A DNA stretch of 64,000 nucleotides. Origin: Pararge aegeria (lineage: Eukaryota; Arthropoda; Insecta; Lepidoptera; Nymphalidae). Below the pieces are notes generated by a model. The model was not told where the DNA came from and did no database searches. It worked only from the letters and a program-made list of their open reading frames with translations. Each line of letters begins with the position of its first letter. Positions within the stretch are counted from its first letter, which is position 1. Shown piece by piece: positions 11,801 through 26,800 of the stretch. The stretch lies in contig NC_053183.1 in the NCBI RefSeq assembly GCF_905163445.1, positions 3,968,001 through 4,032,000 of the forward strand. Direction: 5' to 3'. A program made the translations under genes and the position numbers.

Positions 11801-14800
11801 TCGAGACGTCGTCGTTTTAATGTATAAATACTTAACATCGGAGTAAAATGGCTCTTTATTCATCATCACCAACTCATTACCGGTCCACTACAGGGCACGG
11901 GTTTCCTCTCAGAATGAGAAGTGTTTAGGCCGTAGTTTACCACGCTGGCCAAGTGCGTATTGGTAGACTTCACACGCTTTCAGAACGCTATTGAGAACAT
12001 TCAGACATGCAGGTTTCCTTACGTTGTTTTCCTTTAATGATTCTTCTTCTTCTTCTTTGAGTTAATGGCTTTTTGTCATGCCTGCACGGCACAGTTTACT
12101 TCGCCAATGACAGGTGAGTAGCTTGAAGAAAACATAAAGGAGGATGATGGAATTGTCTTGAGACTATTTTAGTTCGCAAAACAATAGCAGGGTTGAGTTT
12201 TAGTAACTGTTAATATCAAACATTACAATATATATATTTATTTATATATATATATTTTTTTTAATTACAGAAAAAAAAATGTGTTGTTATACATAAAATG
12301 TACTGTATGTAATAGACTAGTGTATTAACTAAGAATTTAACATACTGACTAAACACAAGGATTAATAGACATTGAACACTTATAGGACGAGGGATCTCGG
12401 AGGGATACCTTTAATGATTAAAGAGAGTGATATTGCTCGTGTGCCTAATGTCTGTGGTCAGATCAAATAGGAAGTGATTTGAAAATAAAGAATCTGTGGT
12501 GTAATGTCAATCTTAGTAAATCTCTGGGTTGTGATCGGCTGTAAAACGCCAATATGTCAGGTCAAAAAAATCGAAAAATCGCTTTGTAATAACGGACGTT
12601 GAACCTTGTAAAATTTATTAAAGTCTCAAGAACTAAATACGCTTCTGATTTAACAGATATTTAAACCGCTAAATTTAAAAACGCACCTAACTCCGAGAAG
12701 TCAGTGGTGCCGGGGCTTGAACTCGGTCTGCACGAAAGGAATGCCGAAGCCTTACCCACTAGGCTATCACCTCTGCATGTGCGGATCTTAATTGCTTGCC
12801 TACATTTTTTAAACTCTGGCTTTGGACAGAACGAATGTAAAACAAAAATCAGAAGTGTATAATTAGCGACTCTAAAACGAGTGCAATGAATGCCAGTTTT
12901 CAAATGCCAGTCCTAAATCGAATGCCTGATGATTTAGGCGACGTCTACAGAAAAAAACCGTTTTACCAACTCTTAGGTGATAACTTGTTACTAGGTGTTG
13001 GTGAACGGTTGATGTATGCCTGGGAATCTTCTTAGCTTAGGAGTTACTTATTTAGCGATCGCCTTGTATAATCATTAGTGAATACGTGAATAAGATTTTA
13101 AACTAACATTTTCTTAAAAATAGTCAAACGGTGTACTCGTTTGACTACGATAATATTTCGTAATATGTCGATATTTCTACAGTCTTACTTATTTTAAGAG
13201 ACATTAAGTCCGTTTTACTGTGACGATACATAGTATTACGCAGCACTAGGATTTCCGCAAAATAAAACAAATATAACTTCGGGCAGAGTAACACCCTGGT
13301 TCAATCTCACACGTATTATGTCCGCTTATTTATTCTACTACACTATTTATAGTATTTTCATCAACATATCAAATCAACATTTAATATTTAGATAGCTATT
13401 TGATTAGTTAGTGTAATAATTCATGATTACATAAATAACCAATTATTGGAATATCAATCAAATAATTAAAAAAAAATAAAACAGTATCTTGTAATAATCA
13501 TGTGCCAACTACGTCACGTCCGTCGGGTGCCTATTGCGTACTTGTTAACAATAGTTTAAAACTTGAAAACGACTTTTCGATTGCCAGCGGGCAAATCTCT
13601 TACTAAGCCTACTGAACGGCCATGTTTACAAACGTCATGAGGGAACCCTGTAAAGTCCAATCTAGACAAGATACGGTGCAAGCTTATGAATCAGTGTTTA
13701 TTTAAGGTGTATTTCTTACCGCAAGCTTGATAGTGATGCTAATTTGGCAATACGCAGAACCAATGTTGAAAACTAGTAGAAAATGTTCGTGTTAGAGAAA
13801 CATATTTTAAAAGTAAAAAGTTTATGCAGAAAATATAATGCATGAAACGAAAATACAGTAATTTTATAAAGTGGGTAAATATCCAACCTTTTGATAAGTA
13901 TAAATTCATAATTTGCCTTATATTTTATTAAATTGATTAGGATTTTACAGATACCCTAATAAGTATTAATTAATTCATATATAGTTTTCGAGGAACAGTT
14001 AAAATTATATTTGATGAATAACCAATTTTCATGACATTGAGTTGGTGGGTATTTTGATGTAAATACGGGTGCATTTTCGATACACATTACTCCTACATGG
14101 ACTCGAACGATGCAAAGATACCTCCCGGTGACTTAGTCGTTTATCACATGGAATAATCTAAAAGAGAATAAGTAGGTACAAAAATAAATAAATAAATAAT
14201 AAATGAATGAATCCACGAACTTGGACTCAGAAAGCGGGGTCGCTTCCCACTGCGCCACTTTGCCGTCAAACACACATTTTTACATAAAAAAAATATATAG
14301 GCCTGCTTCTGCCTGTCCTAGCCCTGCTGCTGAGATTGCAGTCAAGGTATAACTTGTAGTGGAATAAAAAAAAATTATCTACTCCTATGAATTGAGTAGA
14401 AGAAAGCCCTACACATATGGAATACGCTCTCCCGAAACTTTACTCTAACTGACTCATGACATCGGACCGGTCAACAAGAATGCACAGTTTCCTGAGCTTA
14501 TTACGTCAAATCAAAATCTAAAAAAAATCTTATACCTTTAGTTAAAAATGAGTCTTATGACTTGTTGATGCATCTCGCACTGGTTGCGTTCTATGTTTAC
14601 AGAACGAGCGGTCAAATACGGGTTTTATTCGTGCCCTTACAGGGATCTGTACTCTGTACCATCATCGTCATCATCATATCAATCCAATACCGGCCCAATA
14701 CAGGGCACAGGTCTCCTTTCGCAATTTGAAGGGTCTTGCGGTCATTGACCCCAAATGCCACTAACTATATGGATCGATGCTTAGGAGGTACGGAACACCA

Positions 14801-17800
14801 CATCCTTAATATTACTAATATTATAAATGTGAAAGTGTGGATGTTTGTTACTCAATCACGCAAAAACGGCTTAACGGATTTGGATCAAATTTAGCACGCA
14901 TGTAGCCTTCGATATGGAATAGAACATAGGCTACCTTTTATCTTGATTCCTTAATAAGTTCCTGAGGGAAAATTAAAATTGTTTACGAGCTAAGCCGCGG
15001 GCAGACAGTTTTGAAATTTGGTATGCATGTCACCTATGCTATGGAAAAGGACATGTACTATATATATACCGATCTCTCAAATATTTCCCGCTGGAAGATT
15101 AAAGATTGTTAACGTGCGAAGCTTTAGACCCAATTCTGAAGTCCACGCAGGCAAAGTCGCGGGTAGAAGCTAGTTAAATATAATAACTGCATCAATTGTA
15201 TCAGTAATTGGGCAGACATGTGGCAAAGTTTCGTAAGGCTGTACAAACCTGAATCATTCTCGGTGCTCTTATATGGGCACGGTTGAAATTACCGAAAACA
15301 TAGTCCAGTAATGACATCAGAAAATTCGTCACCCTGATTCCATATTGTAATGACCCATCTGAGGTTGATAATATAATATAATAATAATAATAATATTAGT
15401 AATCTTTATTCAGCTTCCACACGTAAGTAAACTAAAAAAAAACTAATTAGGTACTAATTACTTTAAAACTATACACTATAATGAGAAGGGGGTCGGCCGT
15501 ATTCTACCACGCTGGCCCAGTGCGGATTGGCGGACTTCAGGCGCTTTTTGAGAATATCATGGAAAACTCTCATGCATACAGATTTCCTCACAATGTTTTC
15601 CTTAACGGTTGAAGCACAACTTAGAAAAGTTAGAGGTGCTTGCTGCGATTTAAACTGTGCCCCCGGAAGTGAAGCCGAAGTCCTACTTCACCACCGCTTT
15701 TACTATCCAGTAATGACATCAGAAATTCGCCACCCAGAGTATGTTTTTTTGTATTAGTCACCCATATTTTAATAGGCCATCTCAGGAGGATATTACAATG
15801 TATTTTTTCAGCTTCCACTCATAAGTAAACTAGAAAAACTTGTTACTTTAAAATTCTACACTATATTTATTTATTAAGGACACTAACAATATACATATTT
15901 ACCATATACAGTAATAAACTTGTACAATATTTAACACATTCCCTTATATGTACATCTATAACAAGTGACCATGACGTTCACAAAAATTAATAATAAAAAT
16001 AATAATGACATGTAGGTAAACACAGCAAAAATAAAAATAATCATAAAGATATGAAGGAATAGGTGTTCTGTATGTAATATCTATCTTAAGGGAGGGCTCA
16101 CCGATAGGTAAGCGATAAGCTTTTTTTTAAATAAGGGGTAAGAGTTATGAAATATGTCGATGCCAGGTAATAATCGTGATATTACGTTGTATTCAGCACA
16201 TATGCGGGCTATCGGAGCTTGTTTTCCAAGATGCGTCCTAGCGAAAGGTATACGACAGTTTTTCTAGGAATAACGTTAGATTCTAAACTTCAATGGGGCC
16301 CTCATGTTAATAATTTATCGAACAGGCTTAGTTCTGCTGCCTATGCAGTAAAGAAGATACGCCATATGACCGACGTAGAAACTGCTAGACTGGTATATTT
16401 TAGTTACTTTCACAGCATTATGTCATATGGAATTTTACTTTGGGGTGATGCTGCTTATATTAGCACTATTTTCGTGCTGCAGAAGAGGGCTGTTCATTCT
16501 ATCTACAAAATGGGTCCGAGAGAGTCATTGAGAGATAAATTTAAAGATTTTAAAATAATGACAGTGTATAGTGAGTACATATTTGAAAATTTAATGTACG
16601 TTCATAAAAACATTTCTAAATTTAAGAAAAAATGTGACTGCAATAATTTTAACATTAGAAGTAAGAATAAACTTACAGTGCAATATACTAGGTTACATAA
16701 AATTCATAATTCGTTTAAAGGAAATTGCATACAATTCTACAATAAACTACCAATTGACATCTTGGAGATGTGTCTTAAAAAGTTCAAAGTTTGTATTAAA
16801 CGTAAGCTTATAGAAAAGTCCTATTATAGTATAAAGGACTACGTAAACGATAAAAAAGCTTGGGTGTAAATTATTGCTCTAACCAGGTTGCTCTTCTAAT
16901 AATTTAAAATGACATTGTGAGATGGCGATAGCAAAAAAAAAAAAAACACCCGGCTAAGTTGTTGTGGGCTTCTTCTTAGACCAGTTTTTACGCGTTTGGA
17001 ACCCTCGTAGCTTTAGTTTTAAGTTTACGTTTACGTTTACGAATGTGCTTATCGCCATCATCTCACTACCGTGTAATTCTTATGTACGCATCAAAAGTGC
17101 CACCTTTGGGCCTACTTGAATAAAGATATTTTTGACTTTGACTTTGACATTGGTACTCGTATATGAAAGGTTTTTCGTGTTGGAGTTGTACAATAACGGG
17201 GATGTCTACTTGGGACAGAAAGATAGATCCGTTCAAGTAAATTACTGCACTTTATTTTATTGTGTATTTTTTTATACAAAAAACACATGTCAAGTACTTT
17301 ACGTCTGTCGCTTAGAGATAACATTTTAAACTCTGCCAGTCTATGGCTGTAAGTCTGTCTATGTGATATACCAGTTGCACGGAATGCAAGATGTCTAGTA
17401 AAGGCGCGTTGTATACTCTCAATACGCTGAGAATGGATGTTATATAAAGGATTCCAGATTACACTTGAAAACTCGAGACAGCTTCTTACAAGGGATTAAA
17501 CAGAACCATTTTTGTATTTGTTTTTGTTTAATGAAGTTTAATGAAGCCGAGTAATTGGGCGGCTTTTTTGACAATGTTGTTTATGTGAGATTTGAAAGTA
17601 AGTTTACTCTCAATAGTAACTCCCAAATCTCTTATTTCTCGCAACTCTTGTAGTTCTACATTTCCAATAATTAAATACATATTACAAATTTAGGCAATAT
17701 TTATTACAAAATATATGTCTTATCTAAAAGCTGAAAAGGCTGCTACCACAGCATGATGCTGTATTGTAGTATTTGACTACTGCAGCGCTGATTTTCTGGT

Positions 17801-20800
17801 ATACTCATAGTATTGGTCGACGTCACGAATTGACTGGGAAACGTTTAAACAGTTAGAATGAGAAGTGCACTTGACAAGGAGAGAGTGTACGGAAAAATGA
17901 TCACAGAAAGTGATAACAGAATTACGAAATAATATTGAGGGATACATAAGTATATTTCGTAGGCCATCACCCTGTTAAAATATTAAATCAAAAGAAGCAT
18001 ATTTATTTTTCCTTACAAACTAATTGAAAACATTCTTAGTGTTTACTTATGACAACCCTATTGAAGACAAAAGACCGACACGTGCACAGTACCTATGCTA
18101 CGCGACGCGTACCTATTTAAGTGATTTAAGTAATTTTGCATGTTGATGTTAGGGCTGTATCTGGTTTCTTTCAGTATTATTTATGGCAGTGGTTTACTCA
18201 AAAACTATTAGGTTTTCGCTTTCACAGAAAAGTCTCAGAGACAGTACATAATGTAGCTATAAAGCATGTGAAGTATTATTTCGGTTTTCATTTACACGTT
18301 GTATATAAAATAATAAGTAAGGATAGTCACAAAAAAAAGATAACATAGACGATTAGCCTGGTGATTATTCTGCAAGATCTGGAATCTTGCAGAATAATCA
18401 CCAGGTACAATACAATCTTATTGGTACATTTTTTACTAGACTATCTAAAAATACCTTTATAATGTTCATATAATGTTTCACTTTATTAAATATCCATGCC
18501 TACAGTGCGGCTTATCTATCCGCGGACCAAATGCAACAAACAAATGAGAGGCTATGAACTTTTTAGATAAGTTTAGGGTAGGTTATTTTAGGATCTATTA
18601 TAGAAGTAAAGAAATAATTTTCTTTTTAATTTTCACAGAAGTTTAAAATTATAAATTAATTTTGCCACGCACGCACGGTTTCGCATATTTATCTACAGAA
18701 ACGACTAAGAAATCATATCTGCGGTGTGGGAGCCAATTTAAATACCTATTTATTCTGATTTTTAGTATTTATTGTTAAAGCGGCAACTGAAATATACCAA
18801 ATATCAACTGAGACATTTTCAACAGTCAAACTACAATAGAGATACACCCTGGACAGTTGGACAGACACAAACTTAAAATTAATTTTTTTCATTATTAAAA
18901 GTGTGGAAACAGTATATAAATCCTGATTTTAGGTTTGTGTACATGCATTCCACAACGAGTTTTGCTCTTGTATAGGTAGGTAATCTTGACTTCTGACCAT
19001 CTTAAGATTTGGAAAAAAGCCCTCCGTTATGCACCACTAAAAATTGTTCACACGTTTAATTTTTATGGTCATAACGACCATGGGATAACTTTGTATAAAG
19101 TGCGTATTATACCTACCGTTTGAATTTATTACACTCACATGGCGAGTAAGAGCAATTTTATTAGCTTATTTCACACGACATTTCTGACATTTTTGAACAC
19201 GAGCTTTCAAAACCTCATTAAATGAATGTAGTTTTTCTTCTTCTTGTCGTTATACCACATGCAATCTTCTATCAATTATCATCTGCTTATTTACTCTTTT
19301 TATGAGCATATCCTCTTTTACACCATCCACCATCCATCCATTCCTTTCTTGGTCTACTTCTTTGCCCTTTCAGAAACATATTTAACTTTCTTCTGGTAAC
19401 ATGACTCATGCTCGTCTATTAATTCTCATCTTTTCTGTCACTGGCGTCTGGCGCTACTTGCCCCTTAGGTAATATTCATTTATTATCTTATCCATTCTTT
19501 TCGCACCCTACAAATGAAGGTTTTGCTTAACACGTTGTGTATTGCGTTAGGTAATTTGCAACATAAGCAGAAGCCTCATCTGACATACAATTGGATTTCC
19601 TTTGTTATGTGGATGTGTAAGTGTCATATGCAAGGACTTTTGCATGAATACATAAAATATATATGTAGACTTACGATCACTAGGCTGCTATAACATAATT
19701 TGAATGTAATAAGTATTATATAAAAGCATGTCTGTTTACCTCCCTCGCTCTGTCGTGGGCGCTGTGGTCCTGTTAGAGAGAGTTAACGTGCTCGATTCTC
19801 GGCAGGGGCATATTGGGAGTTTATAATTTCTGGTCTGGTCTGGTCTGGTGGGCGGCTTCGGCTGCGGTTAGTTCCCACTTCACCAACAAAGACGTGCCGC
19901 CAAGCGATTTAACGTAACGGTACGACGCAATGTTGCGTAGAAACTGATTAGTATTTACGGCTTATAACAGCAACACCCTAACAGGTTTTTTTGTCTATAA
20001 TCTAGTTATCTTTGTGAAGAGTCTCGTATGCTTGGAAATCTTTTTCCGTGATTCATTTTTAACAATTTTCTTAAAGTAGTTTAAGTCCCGGACGGATGAG
20101 AGAAAACATCCGTACGTTCTCCATATAATGTTCTCAAAGGCGTGAGAAGTCTACCATTTCGCACTGGGCCAGCATGGCAGTCTACGGCCAAAACCCTACT
20201 CATTCTGGGAAAAGATCCGTGCCATGTAGTAGGTAATAGATTGATAATGATGATGAGAAAGAAAACGTATACCTATCTACCAGTGAGGTGCACTACATAC
20301 ATGTACAAAAGCACTGCATACCCAAATTATTTTATATAACTCGTATTGGAGGGGAATTTTTCATTTTATGCTATGTACCTGCTTTATACATACCCTGGTC
20401 GAAAACCCTGTGCACCGTGCACGCCACTGCTATCTACCTGTTATTTACCTTGCAGACTGAGAAGGACATAGTCCACACGCTGGCAGACTACTTAAACACG
20501 CCTTTGAGAACATTATATGGAGAATTTTCAGGAGTGCAGGTTACCTCACGATGTTTTCCGTTATGCAAGTGATATTTAATTGCATAAATTAAAAACGCTC
20601 ATAACTCTGCAAAGTTAGAGCCGTCGCGTGCCGGGGATCGAAAGTTATGTACCTACGTTCTAGTAATAATTTACAGTTATGACGTCCCTTAATAAGAATA
20701 GTCATAAAACCACGTAACTGCAAATCGGACGTGAACAGTGGCATATCTTGGAGCTAAAACAAAACGGTACTAGTCCTATCCGTTCCACTTACGCCTGGTT

Positions 20801-23800
20801 ATCGAGTGACACAAATAGAAGAAGGCATTGTGCTCAGTCTGACACGTATTTTAACTTCCAATACAATGATAGCTTCCAATACAATGTTTCCGAATATTAG
20901 GGCCAACGTACATAAGATTATGAACTTTTATAAAATCAAGATTAATGCGAAAAAGATTACACGAGTTGATTAGATCCTAGGGCCTCGAAAGGTAACGCAA
21001 TGAATTTTATCGTCTTTTCCGTTCTGTCCAGAATCCGGAATCGGAACCTCAATCTCTTATTTCTATCTGTTAGTCTAGTTAAAGCGAAATGTTTTTTCTG
21101 GCGTTTTAAAACGATCGAGCGAACAGGAGACGGATTTTATGTTTATTCCGTGACTTTGTCCGCGTTTTGTTACGCTTTTTTAACGATTGATTTAGAGGTA
21201 GATACGCTAATGCGTATGCACACAGCTCTAATGAGTACTCGTTTAGTAGACATAGGTGCCCAGCTCTTTCCCAGGATTCTTCATATCTTAACATTATGTG
21301 AATTTAAAAAAAAAAGCTTATTACAAGTGATGGAAATAATTAAACCTAGCGAAATAAATTAATTGGTTCAAGGTTTATCTATTTTTTGCGTGTACAGTAA
21401 GTAGATTTAATTGTTTACGATAGGTTTCTTGCCTCGGCTGAACGCACACTTTGGCCAGCGGTTCACAGTGGGAGCGACGGAAGCCTTATCAGAGTTCCAA
21501 AAGTCCCAACTAAACCAACGTGCCGCACGCAACCAGTTGGAACGGGTGGTTGACTTACAGGCTGGGAAAGGACAACCCTGGAAACTTGTTGATAGATTCG
21601 TAAGTCAATTAAATTGTTGTGAGGCCAGAGAAGGTAAAAAGAACTGGGTTGGTACAGAAGCAAGATGCAAGAAAGAGATGATATGTCATTTCAAAGTGAT
21701 GGACATATTTCGTTTGAGGCGCACACTCCAATATTCTTGACAATATTCTGCATATTGACATTAAAATGCCTGTGTGCGGAGTTGAAGTATTGGTTAAAAC
21801 AAAATGGTCAATAATGTTGACTGTGTCCGGGCAGCCTAACGTAACACCGTATATCGGATCTAGAGCTCAGCAAATACATGCCAACTCGTTGATTTATGTT
21901 AAATCTCTATTTTTATTACACCTTAGAGGCCCGATACTCTAGGCACAGTAGCCCGGCTGCGGTGCCGACGTTTGACGGTTTAAATACGTAACGTTACCCG
22001 AATGCATAAAAAAATGATGAACTATTAATTATAATATGCAATCAGGAAAATTAGACAGCTTACCGATTTTGAAACAAGTTTATAAGGTTTGTTTATTTCG
22101 CATACTTTCACAGTATTATGTCCTATGGGATCTTGCTGTGGGGAAAAGCTGCTGATATTGAAAGTATATTTATACTACAGAAAAGAGCCGTACGATCAAT
22201 ATATAAACTTGGATCACACGAATCGCTTCGTGAAAAATTTAAACAAATAGGTATGCTTACAGTAGCCTCGCAATATATCTATAATAATATAGTCTTTGTG
22301 AGACATAATATTACTCTTTATAAACAAAACGCTGAAATTAACAATCGACTTACCAGAAACAGACATAAATTAGTGATATCTGCATATCGTCTGCGAAAGG
22401 TGCAGAACTCCTTTGTGGGGTTGAGTATACGCTTTTACAACATGATTCCTAAGGAAATTCTTGACCTACCAATGCATTTAAAAAATGTGTAAAAACGCAT
22501 CTAGGACAGCGAGGTTACTATACATTTGATGAATTCCTCATCTCCTGCAAGATAGAAAAATGATTGTAAATGTTGATGTTGGAAAAGAGCAACTACTGAA
22601 TTTCTTGCCGGCTCTTCTCGGTAGAATCTGCTTTCTGAACCGGTGGTAGAGTCACTACAAACATACATACTTGACGTTTCAAAAGTGCTTATAAAGTAGG
22701 CCTACTTGAAATAAATGAATTTGATTACCTAAAATGGCGGGTGGTGACGAGATCAGAATACAGTTGTCACCACCCCTCCTCTTCACGCGCGTTTCGTATG
22801 AGGCGACTTAAGAAATGTAATGGGGAACGGGCAGCAGCGTCCTCAGCCAGCGTGTGATTATATCGGACAATAGCCTATAGATGATGACATTTTTGGTACC
22901 TACTGAAAATCAGCGTTGTAGTATTCCTTGGCATTTACTGCCATGTTGCTGCGGCACAGAGCTGAGTAGGTGACCCGTTGACCACAACGAAGCAACATAC
23001 GCCTAAATTTTTTTTCTTTTTCTCTTTCCTCTTGTAGTATGTTGTAATTTATTCGTATTGTGGTTAATAAATATTTATTATTATTATTAATAAATATTTA
23101 TTATTATTTTTTTTAACAAGTATAGTAAGAAAGGAGAAAATAAGAGAGCAAGATGCTATAGCTTGATGACCGAAGCGAATGGCGAAGAAATTTTAATAAT
23201 GCTTTGAAATGAGATGTCAAATGGAGATGAACATGAGTGAGAAGAAGTTTAAGCGAGATAGAGTTGCATAAATAAAATAGAGCCTTATAAATAAGGATAC
23301 CCATAGGATTATATATTGTTAGCAATTTTACCTTTCTTCTGCCTATTTAGTCTGCAACAGCGGAATTCAAACTGCCTCTAGTGGTGGTAAGGCCAGAATG
23401 CGCCGGAATATTACGAGATGTGCCGATGGACGAGCCGAAACTGTCCCCGGCCAATCACTCTACCAGCCCTTACTTTATGGAGAATAGTCACCCCGACAAG
23501 TTTATTAAGAAAGGTAGGACCAATAAGAGGATATATCTATTTACTCCGTATTCACAAACATCTACTTAAGCAAAAAAATATTTATTTAGGTTCATTACTG
23601 TTCATTGGAACGAACCGTAATGAACCTAAATCACACACAGGATTGTTTTTTAAATTAATAAGAGGATATATCTATTTACGTCTGTATTAACAAACATCTA
23701 CTTACGCAAAAAAATAAAAATTATTTAGGTTCATTACTGTTCATTGGAACGATTATTTATAGACAATACAGGTATAATTATTATCCATAAATACATTGGT

Positions 23801-26800
23801 TTAAACTTTAAATCTTAATACCATCAGCTTTCTTAGTGGGTGGATAACATTTTAGGTTGATTTTGCTTAGATTTTCTCAGGACCGACTCGAAGTTAAAAA
23901 AAAATGGAGTTGTCCATTTCTGTGCGTCGTAGAACTCTTTTGCGAGTACTGCTTTAGGAATTCGGTTTTACGTCCATTTGGAACAAATATAATTTTGCTT
24001 GCGTGACAAACGCTTGCGCAACGAATGCTCCCGGTGTTACTGAAGCAAGCAAGACTTCGGATATTAAGTATTAATAATAGGTATGTATAATAATACTGGT
24101 GCCCCTTTAAATATGATAAGGTATCGATTCCGGTTATAGTCATTTATAAGTCTACTCTGCTATTCGATAGGAGGCCCAGCCCAGGCTCAAAGTTGAAAAT
24201 TACGAAACCTCTTTAGTTTTATCAATTATTATCTAATGAATATGTAATTTTAGTAGGTACTCATTTTGAGTGTTTCTATGGCAACGGTATTGATGTATGG
24301 CATTAACGATTTTATTATTTTTCTGTATATTGTTTTCGCTAAATATAAATTATTAAATGTCGTACGGTAAAATTCACAATTCCTTTGTACGAAGTCAAAT
24401 TTGGGGGTTCAATCCTTCGCAGTCAGTCCGTAAGTTGTTTAATTAAAAGATAATATGCTTGCTATTAGCTAAGCTATTGCAAAGTTCGTTCCTAGGACTT
24501 CGTCATTCGTGTAGAATTTTAGTATTCCCTAGGGACGAATAACTTCCTTGCAAATTTCCTTTTTGATAACCTTTCATACTAAACTTAACACTTGTTTAGG
24601 TACACTATTAATGTGAATTGATTCTTAAATTAATTATTTTTCACTACTATTCCCAGGTTTTTCTGGTCATGTTCCTTACGGTTTCCAACGGTTTGGCGAA
24701 TCGTCGAAGAAACTCACCAACTCAGCTCTATGCGACTTCTCGTCTAACTACAGACGGCGGCAGAGCACAGAATGGGCTCCTGTGAATGTAGTCAAGTAAG
24801 TGAAGCAGGAATTTAACAATTAATTCTACAATATTTTAGTAAATTAATGAATATGAATTAACGTGCGTATTTGAGATCTAAATGCCGGTCGTCTAGCGAG
24901 GCTCAAAAAGCCATACCCATAGTTCTCTGTAGCCAGAACTCAGGGCCATAAGGCCGACACTATCTACTGACATTGACAGTTAACGTACCAGTGTTATGTC
25001 AGCTGTCGCCGAATTGTGAAATAGAAATACGCAATTTATTTTGTATTTTTTTCTAAAATTGATTGAAAGAAACGCACGAAGATGACGAAAAAGAAAATAA
25101 TGCCAAACCTCTCAAAAGAGGAGAAAATGGTCATAGTAATATCAGAGATAATACAAGAGTTATTAATCGCCCATCGCCAAGGCAAAGATGTTAACCTCAA
25201 TAAGATGAAGACGCGAATATCTTCGAAATACGGGCTCGGTACTTCACCGCGGTTAGTGGATATCATAGCAGCCGTGCCAGCTGATGCTAAGACCATTTTA
25301 CTGCCTAAATTGAAAGCTAAACCGATACGTACTGCATCAGGTATCGCGGTCGTTGCCGTTATGTGTAAGCCACATCGTTGTCCGCATATTAACTTCACGG
25401 GGAATATATGCGTTTACTGCCCCGGCGGACCAGATTCGGATTTCGAATATTCAACACAAAGTTACACAGGCTACGAGCCAACCTCTATGAGGGCTATAAG
25501 AGCCCGGTACAATCCATATTTACAGACTCGTCACCGTGTTGAACAGTTGAAGCAGTTGGGTCATAGTGTTGATAAGGTTGAGTTTATTGTCATGGGAGGT
25601 ACCTTTATGAGCCTACCAGAAGACTATAGGGATTATTTTATAAGGTAAGCCAAGTTATTTATTTAAACTTACACATATATCTCATTGCTGTAATTGTATC
25701 TGTACAAAGTAACTAAGACATTCTAAAAAAAGTTTAAAAAAAAATCATATTCTGTATTGTGTTTTCTATTTCTAGAAATCTTCATGATGCACTGTCAGGT
25801 CACACATCAAGCTGTGTTGCAGAGGCGGTAAAGTACTCTGAGAGAGCGAAGACCAAATGTATTGGTATCACAATAGAGACAAGACCTGACTACTGTTTGC
25901 AGAGGCATATGAGTGATATGCTCAATTATGGGTGTACAAGGTGAATTTACTACTATATTGGTGCTGATACTGTTTTATACAAATCTTTTAACTAAACTAA
26001 ATTGGCAGGACTATGGGCAGTGCTTTTTCACACCTAATGCACTGGAAAAGGATAGTACTATCTCCAGACATGTAAATTTAATTTAGTTTAGATAATGGAC
26101 AACAAAATTGGCACCATTATATAATTATTTTTTTAATAAGTTTGAAACAGCTATTATTTTGTAGGGTAGCTTTTAGGCTCCCATCCACATATTGTTGCCA
26201 GGCAATAATAGCCCAGGCAGGCCGGAATATAGTTAGGCTTTTTGATTGTGTTTCCTGCCTAAATAAATGGTGTCTAGCGATTTTGCAAAAGAGCGAACAC
26301 TGAACATTTTTTTGTCGTACCTATTGATACTGAGACACAAAATCCTCAGTAATGTAAGGTCCAGCCTTTTTATCCAAACTGCCAGCCAGTCTGTCTGGTT
26401 ATTAGGTTTGGTGACCTGGCAGCCCTACATCCATAGGCTATTTATTACTTATCGCAGGTGGGGTGAGGTAATGACGGATGACTTTAACCTTAATTACAAC
26501 AATTAAATTCATTGATCATTGCCAGCTAAATCTTAATATCAATTGAATTACTTAATTGTTTTTGGTGTTAATACTATTTTTTTCCATACAGGCTAGAAAT
26601 AGGAGTACAGTCTGTGTATGAAGATATAGCTAGAGATACAAATCGGGGGCATACAGTAAAAGCTGTGTGTGAGAACTTCAATCTTGCTAAAGATGCTGGG
26701 TTTAAGGTAATTATAGTGAAATTATTATATTAAATATATTCTTTTATACCTAATTATGTTCTACCTAAACTTTGATGATACTTAAATTAATTACTTATTT

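Noticed and set aside
11594..11872. 92-codon minus-strand frame rich in Arg and Gly
   Set aside because: Product of the GC-rich retroelement 3' fragment; no homology that I can recognise.
21000..21362. 120-codon plus-strand frame in CIMIP2 intron 3
   Set aside because: No recognisable motif, no in-phase splice link to exon 4, and AT-driven composition. Likely chance.
25036..25398. 120-codon minus-strand frame opposite ELP3 exon 1
   Set aside because: It is the antisense shadow of a conserved coding exon.
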